Origin: an uncultured bacterium
Lineage (GTDB): Bacteria; Verrucomicrobiota; Lentisphaeria; Victivallales; Victivallaceae
Assembly: GCA_949286445.1 (NCBI GenBank)
Contig: CASECL010000132.1
Coordinates: 1-9,089, forward strand
DNA length: 9,089 nucleotides
Reading direction: 5' to 3'
Shown here: in pieces, positions 1 to 6,396 of the stretch
Layout: every line of letters begins with the position of its first letter
How positions within the stretch are numbered: the stretch's first letter is position 1
Program-made: the position numbers and the translations under genes
Notes under the pieces: generated by a model
The model's input: the letters and a program-made list of their open reading frames with translations, nothing else
Told to the model about the DNA's origin: nothing
Database searches by the model: none

Positions 1-386
1 ACTCCGGCGGCCTGTTTTATCAGCCCCTGCTGATCGGCTTCATCGGAAATAGTGAAACCGGGCAGATATCCCAGATGCCCGATTTCAGCACGGAGCAATT
101 TAACACAGAAGGCATGAAAAGTACCCAGAGTGACCGCCTGTGCCTTTTCCACGCCGGCCAGCGCGGCCAGACGTTCACGCATTTCCGCGGCGGCCTTGTT
201 GGTAAAAGTCATCCCCAGAATGTTTTCCGGAGGGATGCCTTTTTTAAGCATGTACGCGATACGGCAGGTAATCACCCGGGTTTTTCCGGTTCCCGCTCCG
301 GCCAGCACCAGCAGCGGCCCGTTAAAAGTGGAAACCGCGGCGGCCTGTTCCGGATTCAGGGACGCAAGTATCTCTTCTCCGGTCAT
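1..386 (-). CDS. UvrD/Rep/PcrA-family superfamily 1 DNA helicase, N-terminal part (cut by window edge)
   Basis: This is an ATP-dependent 3'-5' DNA helicase of the UvrD/Rep/PcrA type, acting in repair or replication restart. Only the first 128 codons are in the window; the gene continues past base 1. Visible in order are the Q-motif region LNPEQAAAV (residues 10-18), Walker A GAGTGKT (30-36, Lys35), motif Ia TFTNKAAAEMRERL (60-73) and motif Ib around TFHAFC (89-94). These define domain 1A of SF1A helicases. The ATG at 386-384 overlaps the purO stop as ATGA, so translation is probably coupled to purO; I see no convincing Shine-Dalgarno sequence of its own. The family is certain. Which paralogue (UvrD, PcrA, Rep or a shorter relative) cannot be decided from the N terminus. 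Confidence 0.93.
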   Translation of the reverse strand, partial: MTGEEILASLNPEQAAAVSTFNGPLLVLAGAGTGKTRVITCRIAYMLKKGIPPENILGMTFTNKAAAEMRERLAALAGVEKAQAVTLGTFHAFCVKLLRAEIGHLGYLPGFTISDEADQQGLIKQAAG

Positions 387-1024
387 ACCAGTCGGACGGC
401 AATATCAAATTTGTTTTCCACCGGATTAAAGAGTGCGGCAGCTGAAGTTACCGGGTGTTCAAAAGAAGCAAAAACTCCGCCGGAAATCACAAATTCCGCC
501 GCGGCACCGGCGTTTTCTGCGTCAAATGCATCATCCTTCTGGCATTTACAGGGGGCGTTCTTCTCGTAGGTGGAGAGGTAAAACATCTTTCCCGGTTCCA
601 GTTCAAATTCCTTTACCAGAACCGCATCCTTGCGGACAATTCCGAGGAAACCCTTCGGTTCAGCGCAGGAGACTGCGCCGACAATTCTGGGGGTATCCAG
701 AGAATCTTTTTCGTAATCCATCGCCAGCAATCCCAGTACAAAAGCATCCCGGGGGGGCATACCCTGGGCGATTTTCTCCGCGATGGGATCGGTGTGAGAA
801 CCGTTGCTTACCACCGCGTATTCCCGGGCGAAACAGAGGGCGTTGTAACTTATGTAGGGATTTTTCCTCAGATCGGATTCAAACCCGGCCCGGGGCACTA
901 CGGCCACCTTTTCACCGTTGATCACGGCTTCGCGGTTGGGAAATGAACGGGATGAAACCCGGTAAGCGGCGCAGGGTTGGGATTTTCTGTTCATGCCGAT
1001 GGCGACGATTCTGCCCAGATACAT
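383..1024 (-). CDS. purO: IMP cyclohydrolase, archaeal PurO type
   Basis: Predicted IMP cyclohydrolase of the PurO family, which closes the ring of FAICAR to give IMP, the last step of de novo purine synthesis. The protein is 213 residues, close to the roughly 200 of archaeal PurO. It starts MYLGRIVAIG and carries the family signature YRVSSRSFPNR (21-31), NPYISYN (55-61), SNGSHTDP (73-80) and LAMDYEKDSLDTPRI (100-114). Most bacteria use the unrelated cyclohydrolase domain of PurH, so this form is less usual in a bacterium. I chose ATG at 1024: an AAGAGGAG ribosome binding site ends 6 bases upstream, whereas the alternative TTG at 1030 would abut it. It is the first gene of a two-gene unit with the downstream helicase (ATGA overlap) and has its own promoter. 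The C-terminal tail (about 185-213) may be longer than in archaeal members. Function is assigned from remembered family motifs. Confidence 0.87.
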   Translation of the reverse strand: MYLGRIVAIGMNRKSQPCAAYRVSSRSFPNREAVINGEKVAVVPRAGFESDLRKNPYISYNALCFAREYAVVSNGSHTDPIAEKIAQGMPPRDAFVLGLLAMDYEKDSLDTPRIVGAVSCAEPKGFLGIVRKDAVLVKEFELEPGKMFYLSTYEKNAPCKCQKDDAFDAENAGAAAEFVISGGVFASFEHPVTSAAALFNPVENKFDIAVRLV

Positions 1025-1030
1025 AATCAA

Positions 1031-1038
1031 CTCCTCTT
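1031..1038 (-). promoter_or_regulatory. Ribosome binding site of purO
   Basis: Read on the minus strand this is AAGAGGAG, a strong Shine-Dalgarno sequence. Its last base is 6 bases before the ATG at 1024 and directly against the TTG at 1030. This decides the start codon in favour of the ATG. Confidence 0.8.
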
Positions 1039-1091
1039 GTGTTGTTTGGGGATTTTCAATGCTGAATTACCAGTTCGGATATTCACTTTTA

Positions 1092-1119
1092 AATATACAT
1101 GTAATGCCGTTTTTTTCAA
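1092..1119 (-). promoter_or_regulatory. Promoter of purO and the helicase gene
   Basis: On the minus strand a -35 box TTGAAA (1119-1114) is followed by exactly 16 bases and a -10 box TATATT (1097-1092). Each is one mismatch from the sigma-70 consensus. Transcription would start near 1085, giving a leader of about 60 bases before the purO ATG. It is the mirror partner of the uvrC promoter: same boxes, same spacer length. Confidence 0.65.
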
Positions 1120-1137
1120 GGTGCGGACTTGAAAAAA
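1111..1137. repeat. 10-base perfect inverted repeat between the divergent promoters
   Basis: TTTTTTCAAG (1111-1120) and CTTGAAAAAA (1128-1137) are perfect inverted copies separated by the 7 bases GTGCGGA. Each arm contains the -35 hexamer of one of the two divergent promoters. The symmetry could simply place two -35 boxes back to back with A-tracts, or it could be the binding site of a dimeric regulator acting on both directions. I recognise no named operator, and it does not match the LexA boxes I know. Confidence 0.7.
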
Positions 1138-1156
1138 TCGCCCCCGGAACTATATT
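1129..1156 (+). promoter_or_regulatory. Promoter of the uvrC operon
   Basis: A -35 box TTGAAA (1129-1134), a 16-base spacer and a -10 box TATATT (1151-1156) form a near-consensus sigma-70 promoter. The expected start site, about 7 bases after the -10 box, falls near 1163, only a few bases before the uvrC ATG at 1166. The uvrC mRNA would therefore be leaderless or nearly so. No comparable promoter was noticed before the later genes of the unit. Confidence 0.68.
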
Positions 1157-1165
1157 GTTTCTGAT

Positions 1166-2689
1166 ATGAAAAAAGAATTCTCACCATCACTTGTTCCGCA
1201 CCGCAGCGGGGTTTACGTTTACCGCAACCGTTTCGGTGAGGTTATTTATGTGGGCAAGGCCGCTGACCTGCGCCGACGGATGTCCAGTTATTTCCAGCCC
1301 TCCCGGCGGGAAAAGGCGGATCCCAAGTTAAGATCACTGATCAATGCCATTTACGACTGGTCATTTGAAGTGGTGCGCACCCCGGAGGAAGCACTGATTC
1401 TGGAGTCCAGACTGATCAAAGAGTATGCCCCCTATTACAATATTCTCATGCGGGATGACAAGCGTTATCTGATGCTCAAACTGGATATGAGTGAAAAATT
1501 TCCCACCCTGCGTACCACCCGGGTGAAAAAAGATGACAACTGCCGTTATTTCGGACCCTTTCCCCACGGCGGCGCGCTGAAATCAACTCTGGAGTATTTG
1601 CTCTGCCGTTTCAAACTCCGGGCCTGCCGGTCGGATTCCCCCGGCGAAGAGGAGCGCAAACGCTGTATGAAACGCTTTGTCAAAGACTGCTGCGCCCCCT
1701 GCACCGGAAAAGTGAGTGAAGCAGAATACCGCGCCAATCTGGATGCCGCCCTGGCGGTTCTGGAGGGCGATATTTCCGGCCTGCGGGAGGAGCTGAAAGC
1801 CAAAATGGCGGCGGAAAGCGCGGCGCAGAGATTTGAGAAAGCCGCTGCCTGGCGGGATGTGCTGTCCAATCTGGAAACCGTATTCGGCCGGGTGAACCGC
1901 TCCTTTGAACGCCCGGAACTTCCGGGGGGAAATCCGCCCGGCATGAGCGGGGTGAAAAGTCTTCAGGAAGCACTGGCTCTGGCGCACCCGCCCCGCCGGA
2001 TCATCTGTTTTGACATATCCAACATCGGCGGCAAACTGGCGGTGGCCAGCATGGTGGCAATGCGGGACGGCAAACCCGACCGGGACGAATACCGGAGATT
2101 CCGGATCCGCACCGTGGAGGGCAGCAATGATTTTGCCATGATGAAAGAGGTTATAAAACGCCGTTTCCTCCGGCTGATGGAGGAAAAACGCCCCTTTCCG
2201 GATCTATTGATGGTAGATGGCGGCAAAGGACAGCTGAGCAGTGCCATTGATGCCCTGGTGGAGATCAACGCTCCGCCGCTTCCGGTAATCGGTCTGGCGA
2301 AAAAAAATGAAGAAATTTTCACTCCCGGCGACAGCGAGCCATTGGTATTGTCCCGCCATGACGGGGCATTGAAAATGCTCCAGCTGCTCCGGGATGAATC
2401 CCACCGTTTTGCCATCAGTTACCACCGTGAACTGCGCAATAAACGGCTGACCGAATCACTGCTGGATGAAATCCCCGGCGTGGGCGAAGCCAGGAAAAAA
2501 GCATTGCTGAAACATTTCGGTTCGGTACGCGGACTGAGGAAAGCCACCCCGGAAGAGGTGGCGGAGGCAGTGCCCGGCATCGGAATAACTCTGGCGGAAA
2601 GCATTTTGCGCAAAATCGGCAAAAAAGAGTGGCAAAAAGAGCAAAAAGGTGCTATATTTCCGGAAAATGGAAGTGCTGTTGTAAAGTAA
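1166..2689 (+). CDS. uvrC: UvrABC excinuclease subunit C, short form
   Basis: UvrC makes the 3' and 5' incisions around a lesion after UvrA/UvrB recognition. The 507-residue protein shows the GIY-YIG nuclease domain (GVY at 15-17, YVG at 28-30, Glu80, Asn92). Cysteines 154, 167, 175/176 and 179 match the 4Fe-4S ligands of UvrC. A UVR motif for UvrB contact lies at about 203-238. The RNase H-like nuclease has Asp283, Asp322, Asp351 and His413, spaced like E. coli D399, D438, D466 and H538. Tandem helix-hairpin-helix motifs follow at about 432-480. All catalytic residues are present, but only about 45 residues separate the UVR motif from the first nuclease Asp, against roughly 135-160 in E. coli or Thermotoga UvrC; total length is about 100 below E. 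coli's 610. The ATG at 1166 is the only start possible before an in-frame stop upstream (1130-1132), and it has no Shine-Dalgarno sequence. Confidence 0.97.
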   Translation: MKKEFSPSLVPHRSGVYVYRNRFGEVIYVGKAADLRRRMSSYFQPSRREKADPKLRSLINAIYDWSFEVVRTPEEALILESRLIKEYAPYYNILMRDDKRYLMLKLDMSEKFPTLRTTRVKKDDNCRYFGPFPHGGALKSTLEYLLCRFKLRACRSDSPGEEERKRCMKRFVKDCCAPCTGKVSEAEYRANLDAALAVLEGDISGLREELKAKMAAESAAQRFEKAAAWRDVLSNLETVFGRVNRSFERPELPGGNPPGMSGVKSLQEALALAHPPRRIICFDISNIGGKLAVASMVAMRDGKPDRDEYRRFRIRTVEGSNDFAMMKEVIKRRFLRLMEEKRPFPDLLMVDGGKGQLSSAIDALVEINAPPLPVIGLAKKNEEIFTPGDSEPLVLSRHDGALKMLQLLRDESHRFAISYHRELRNKRLTESLLDEIPGVGEARKKALLKHFGSVRGLRKATPEEVAEAVPGIGITLAESILRKIGKKEWQKEQKGAIFPENGSAVVK

Positions 2690-2698
2690 AGTATTCAC

Positions 2699-2705
2699 AA
2701 AGGAG
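2699..2705 (+). promoter_or_regulatory. Ribosome binding site of psd, unusually far from the start
   Basis: AAAGGAG is a strong Shine-Dalgarno sequence, but 15 bases separate it from the psd ATG at 2721, against the usual 5-10. The frame between them holds no ATG, GTG or TTG, only an ATT at 2706. Translation may therefore be inefficient, or may depend on the AU-rich stretch between. Confidence 0.5.
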
Positions 2706-2720
2706 ATTAAATATTTTATC

Positions 2721-3404
2721 ATGACATTAACACGTTACGGTTTGAAAGAATGGGGCCTGGCACTGCTGGCCGCGCTGGCGGCAAGCGTGATAATTTATCT
2801 GCTTTTCCGGCGTTTTCCCTCTTTCCGGGGGTGGTACATATCGGCGGCGGCGGTGGTCTGGGTGATTTTTCTGGCCTTTGCCGCCTTTTTCCGCAACCCG
2901 TCACGGGAACTGCCGGCGGATGAAAGACTGCTGGCAAGCCCGGCGGACGGGGTGGTAAAAGATATTGAAGTGGTGGATTTTGATCAGGAGCCGTTTAAGG
3001 GCAAAGCGTTGAGAGTAGGCATTTTTCTTTCGGTTTTCAACGTGCACGTCAACCGCACTCCCGCCCGGATGCAGGTAAGATCCAAAGTTTACCGTCCCGG
3101 CCGTTATCTTGACGCCCGCAATCCGGAGTGTGCAAAGGAAAATGAGGCGATGACCATCTGCGGCGAAGCAGAAGCCGCCGGAAAACGTTTTCCCCTCGGG
3201 ATACGGCAGATTTCCGGAGCGATCGCCCGGAGGATTGTCTGTCCGGTACAGCCGGGAACTTCACTGAAACGGGGCGAAGTTTACGGCATGATAAAATTCG
3301 GATCCCGCACCGAACTGTATCTTCCGGCAGAAGGTTTTGAGGTGAAAGTCAAGATCGGAGACGCCGTCCGCGGCGGAGAAACCGTCATTGCGGAAATGAA
3401 ATAA
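2721..3404 (+). CDS. psd: Phosphatidylserine decarboxylase proenzyme, short form
   Basis: Decarboxylates phosphatidylserine to phosphatidylethanolamine at the cytoplasmic membrane. At 227 residues it is the short PSD type. Two hydrophobic segments (about 11-29 and 38-57) anchor the N terminus. They are followed by FFRNPSRELP (56-65), SPADG with Asp76 (73-77) and NVHVNRTP with His109 (107-114). Near the C terminus, KFGSRTELYLP (192-202) contains the self-cleavage site Gly194-Ser195. Cleavage there should give a large beta chain and a roughly 33-residue alpha chain whose Ser195 becomes the pyruvoyl cofactor. Asp76 and His109 fit the known Asp-His-Ser autoproteolysis triad. It lies 31 bases after uvrC and 36 before pssA, which makes its substrate. 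The assignment is secure; only an archaetidylserine-type substrate cannot be formally excluded. Confidence 0.96.
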   Translation: MTLTRYGLKEWGLALLAALAASVIIYLLFRRFPSFRGWYISAAAVVWVIFLAFAAFFRNPSRELPADERLLASPADGVVKDIEVVDFDQEPFKGKALRVGIFLSVFNVHVNRTPARMQVRSKVYRPGRYLDARNPECAKENEAMTICGEAEAAGKRFPLGIRQISGAIARRIVCPVQPGTSLKRGEVYGMIKFGSRTELYLPAEGFEVKVKIGDAVRGGETVIAEMK

Positions 3405-3440
3405 ACGCTATGGAGGCAGGGATTTTTTCCCCGTGAAGAT

Positions 3441-4259
3441 ATGAAAGGAAAGAAACATTTCAAGGAAATCGTCAGAAAAAACCGCTGGCTGAAATGGGTG
3501 CCGAATTCGCTGACCTTGTGCAACTCCCTTTGCGGCTTTGCCGCAGTGCTCTACACCCTGCGGGCGTATGAGAGCAAACCGGATATCCGGATATTTGCCG
3601 CTACGGCATGGATTATTCTGTTTGCTATGGTTTTTGACGCTTTTGACGGCTTTGCCGCCCGGATATTCAACGCGGCAAGCATGCACGGCATTCAAATGGA
3701 TTCATTGGCGGATATGGTCACCTTCGGCATGGCCCCGGCAGTAACGCTGGCAGTAATGACTCATATTCTCCGCTGTGAGATGCCAAGATATCAGGAAATT
3801 TTAGTTTATGCCCTCTGTGCAGTTTACCTGGGCGGCGCGGCACTGCGGCTGGCTACCTACAACGTTCACGCCATTCTGGAAAAAAAGAGTGATGACACGT
3901 TCAGCGGATTGCCTACCCCCGGAGGCGCGGCGGCGATCTGTAGCATATTTCTTTTCGGGAGTTCCTGCCGCATGGATTTGAGCCGGGCGGCAATGCTGCT
4001 GCCCATCTACGCGGCACTGCTGGGTTTGCTCATGGTAAGTAAAATCCGTTATATCCACTTCGGCAAATGGCTCTTTTCCGCCGGACGAAATCCCAAAAAA
4101 CTCTTTATTATCGCCATTCTTCTGGCTGTTGTAGCCGTCTTCCGGGCCGCCGGAGTCCTGGTGCTGGTAAATCTGTATGTTCTCTCCGGACCGCTGGCCG
4201 CCATCTGGCGGACAATGACAGCAAAAAAACAAAACCAATTTGACGGAGAACACGCCTGA
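3441..4259 (+). CDS. pssA: CDP-diacylglycerol--serine O-phosphatidyltransferase
   Basis: Integral membrane enzyme that joins CDP-diacylglycerol and L-serine to give phosphatidylserine and CMP, the substrate for the psd product just upstream. The 272-residue protein carries the complete CDP-alcohol phosphatidyltransferase motif DG-x2-AR-x8-G-x3-D-x3-D at 69-91, with Asp66, Asp69, Asp87 and Asp91 as metal and catalytic residues. GLPTPGGAA (156-164) is typical of the PssA branch. Several hydrophobic stretches (about 24-41, 50-66, 93-111, 118-137, 160-175, 184-201 and 220-254) indicate a polytopic protein. The ATG at 3441 has only a weak GAAG nearby; a better GGAGG (3412-3416) lies 24 bases away. 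The stop overlaps the next start by one base (TGATG), suggesting translational coupling with the epimerase-like gene. Confidence 0.95.
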   Translation: MKGKKHFKEIVRKNRWLKWVPNSLTLCNSLCGFAAVLYTLRAYESKPDIRIFAATAWIILFAMVFDAFDGFAARIFNAASMHGIQMDSLADMVTFGMAPAVTLAVMTHILRCEMPRYQEILVYALCAVYLGGAALRLATYNVHAILEKKSDDTFSGLPTPGGAAAICSIFLFGSSCRMDLSRAAMLLPIYAALLGLLMVSKIRYIHFGKWLFSAGRNPKKLFIIAILLAVVAVFRAAGVLVLVNLYVLSGPLAAIWRTMTAKKQNQFDGEHA

Positions 4260-5242
4260 TGAAAAAATATTTTATCACCGGCGGGGCGGGTTTTATCGGA
4301 AGTCATCTGACCCGCCGTCTGCTTGCCGGAGGCAATAAAGTTACTGCTCTGGACAATTTTTCCACCGGGTCGCCGGATAATATCGCACCATTCAGCAGAG
4401 AAGAAAATTACTCATTTTTTGAAGATGATGTCGTTACTCCCGAACAGGATCTGGCATTGGCGATGAAGGATTGCGATGTGATCATCCACCTTGCCGCCGC
4501 GGTGGGGGTGGAACTGGTGGTAAATGATCCCATGCGCACCATAAAAACCAATGTTGCCGGAACGGAACACGTTTTGGACGCGGCGGCGAAATACGGCAGA
4601 AAAAGGGTTATTATTGCTTCAACCAGCGAAGTTTACGGCAAATCCACCCAGAAACTTTTCCGGGAAACTGATGATCTGCTTATCGGGCAGCCGATTCACT
4701 CCCGCTGGTCTTATGCCTGCAGCAAACTCCTGGATGAATTTTATCTTTTTGCCAGCCACCAGTCCGGAACTGTGGACGGCGTAACAGTGAGATTTTTCAA
4801 CACTGTCGGCCCCGGTCAGACCGGACGGTACGGCATGGTTATTCCCAGACTGGTGAAACAGGCTCTGGCAGGGAAAGCATTAACCGTTTACGGAGACGGC
4901 AATCAATCCCGCTGTTTCTGCCATGTGGCGGATACCGCAAGGGCGGTGGAACTTTTGGCGGGAAATCCGGAAGCATCAGGAAAAATCTTTAATATCGGAA
5001 GTCAGAACTCCATTACCATTATGGAGTTAGCAAAGAAAATAATTCAGCACACCGGGAGTTCATCGGTCATAGAACTTATTCCTTATGAAAAGGCTTATCA
5101 GCCGGGTTTTGAAGACATGCGCCGGCGGATGCCGGATATTTCAGCGGTCAGTCAGCTTACCGGATGGCATCCGGAAAAAAGTCTGGATGAAATTATCGAC
5201 GATGTCATCGGCCATTTCCGGAACGGCACGGCAGAGTATTAA
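4259..5242 (+). CDS. NAD-dependent nucleotide-sugar epimerase/dehydratase (extended SDR family)
   Basis: An extended short-chain dehydrogenase/reductase of 327 residues acting on a nucleotide sugar. The Rossmann motif GGAGFIG is at 8-14, and Asp32 after the second strand is placed to bind the NAD ribose. The catalytic set is the STS segment at 121-123 with Tyr152 and Lys156 in SYACSK. Downstream, RFFNTVGPGQTGRYGMV (178-194) and YGDGNQSRCFCHVAD (211-225) are the substrate-side motifs shared by UDP-glucose 4-epimerases, UDP-glucuronate decarboxylases and related enzymes. The exact reaction cannot be read from sequence; a GalE-like epimerase or UDP-xylose synthase-like enzyme feeding surface polysaccharide is the most reasonable inference. 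It starts on the last base of the pssA stop codon and lies 21 bases before aroB. The neighbours do not include glycosyltransferases, so context does not help define the substrate. Confidence 0.9.
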   Translation: MKKYFITGGAGFIGSHLTRRLLAGGNKVTALDNFSTGSPDNIAPFSREENYSFFEDDVVTPEQDLALAMKDCDVIIHLAAAVGVELVVNDPMRTIKTNVAGTEHVLDAAAKYGRKRVIIASTSEVYGKSTQKLFRETDDLLIGQPIHSRWSYACSKLLDEFYLFASHQSGTVDGVTVRFFNTVGPGQTGRYGMVIPRLVKQALAGKALTVYGDGNQSRCFCHVADTARAVELLAGNPEASGKIFNIGSQNSITIMELAKKIIQHTGSSSVIELIPYEKAYQPGFEDMRRRMPDISAVSQLTGWHPEKSLDEIIDDVIGHFRNGTAEY

Positions 5243-5263
5243 ATAACGCGGAGAGAACGTAAG

Positions 5264-6337
5264 ATGAAAAAACTGGATGTCCAACTGGGTGAACGCTCTT
5301 ACCCGATTTGTTTCGGCGGGGTGGATGATAATGAAACGCTGGAACTCTTGCAGAACAATCTCCGCGGCCGGGGCGTATTGGTGGTGACCGACCGGAAAGT
5401 TGATGCCGCCTATCCGGAAATCTGGGGCCGTTTCGGCGGCACCCGTTACGTTTTTCCCGCCGGGGAAAAATCCAAGACCTTGAGTACGGTAATGAATGTC
5501 TGCGGCGCGGCGGCAGAAAATGAACTTGACCGCAAAAGTATTTTTGTTGCGGTAGGAGGCGGGGTTACCGGGGATTTGACCGGTTTTGCCGCCTCGATGT
5601 TCATGCGCGGAGTGTCTTTCATTCAGGTACCCACCACGCTTTTAGCTATGGTTGACTCCAGTGTGGGGGGGAAAACTGCGGCCAATCTGCCGGAAGGGAA
5701 AAATTTAGTAGGCTCATTTCACCAGCCCAAAATGGTGCTGATTGACGTAAATTTTCTCAAAACCCTGCCCTGGGAGGAACTCCGCAACGGTATGGCCGAA
5801 GTGGTAAAATACGGCGTGATCATGGATGAAAAGTTCTTTGACCGCCTGGAGGAACGGGGGGATGATTTTTTCCGGCTGCCGCTGGATATGGAGCTTTATG
5901 AAGAGGTGATATTGCACTCCTGCCGGCTGAAAGCGGAGGTGGTGGCAGAAGATGAAACCGAAAAAGGTGTGCGGGCAATTTTGAATTTCGGCCATACTTT
6001 CGGTCACGCTTTTGAGTTGTTGAGCTTATATCAGATGCCTCACGGCGAAGCGGTGGCGGCGGGAATGAGCGTGGCGGCGCATCTGGCGGTGAATATTGGA
6101 TTATGTGATAAATCCGTTTCAGAACGGCTGGACAATCTGCTTGAAAAACTCGGTCTGCCCCGTAAAGTTCCAGCCGCGTTCAAGAGTTCGGCGGTAATGC
6201 TGGCCATGCTCCACGACAAGAAGAACCGGGACGGCAAAATCCGGCTGGTGCTGCCGGAACGGATGGGCAAAGTAATACTCCGGGATGATATTCCGGATAA
6301 AGAAATTCACCGTGCGCTGGAGGAAAAACACGCCTGA
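5264..6337 (+). CDS. aroB: 3-dehydroquinate synthase
   Basis: Converts DAHP to 3-dehydroquinate, the second step of the shikimate pathway to aromatic amino acids, in the cytosol with NAD+ and a divalent metal. The protein is 357 residues, normal for AroB. Landmarks are the glycine-rich NAD site GGGVTGD (98-104), the strongly conserved stretch VPTTLLAMVDSSVGGKT (122-138) and KNLVGSFHQP (146-155). The metal ligands appear as Glu179 in MAEVVKYG, His244 in NFGHTFGHAFE and His260 in MPHGEAVAAGM. HDKKNRDGKIRLVLP (317-331) closes the active site. All key residues are intact. A GGAG (5250-5253) 10 bases before the ATG serves as ribosome binding site. The gene is inside the co-directional run, 21 bases after the epimerase-like gene and 59 before dprA. 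Confidence 0.97.
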   Translation: MKKLDVQLGERSYPICFGGVDDNETLELLQNNLRGRGVLVVTDRKVDAAYPEIWGRFGGTRYVFPAGEKSKTLSTVMNVCGAAAENELDRKSIFVAVGGGVTGDLTGFAASMFMRGVSFIQVPTTLLAMVDSSVGGKTAANLPEGKNLVGSFHQPKMVLIDVNFLKTLPWEELRNGMAEVVKYGVIMDEKFFDRLEERGDDFFRLPLDMELYEEVILHSCRLKAEVVAEDETEKGVRAILNFGHTFGHAFELLSLYQMPHGEAVAAGMSVAAHLAVNIGLCDKSVSERLDNLLEKLGLPRKVPAAFKSSAVMLAMLHDKKNRDGKIRLVLPERMGKVILRDDIPDKEIHRALEEKHA

Positions 6338-6396
6338 ATTACCGGAAGAGGGAGGGCGGATAAAAGTTGCCGTTTCCAAAAAAGAAAGGGAAATAA

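Noticed and set aside
75..946. Three overlapping plus-strand open frames (75-569, 433-921 and 455-946)
   Set aside because: They lie antisense to the helicase and purO genes, which have clear family motifs. Their translations show no recognisable domain and are rich in residues typical of shadow frames.
1022..1030. TTG at 1030 as the purO start (adds two residues)
   Set aside because: It leaves no gap after the GGAG of the ribosome binding site. The ATG at 1024 has ideal spacing and gives the N terminus MYLGR expected for PurO.
3579..3590. 12-base palindrome CCGGATATCCGG inside pssA
   Set aside because: It is within conserved coding sequence and made from the common CCGG-type words of this genome. 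Nothing indicates a regulatory role.
6329..6337. Identical gene ends CACGCCTGA in pssA (4251-4259) and aroB (6329-6337)
   Set aside because: The shared word is nine bases with no wider similarity, so it is probably chance rather than a repeat.
6338..6396. Possible terminator or promoter between aroB and dprA
   Set aside because: There is no stem of useful length and no T-run or paired -35/-10 boxes; it is a purine-rich spacer only.
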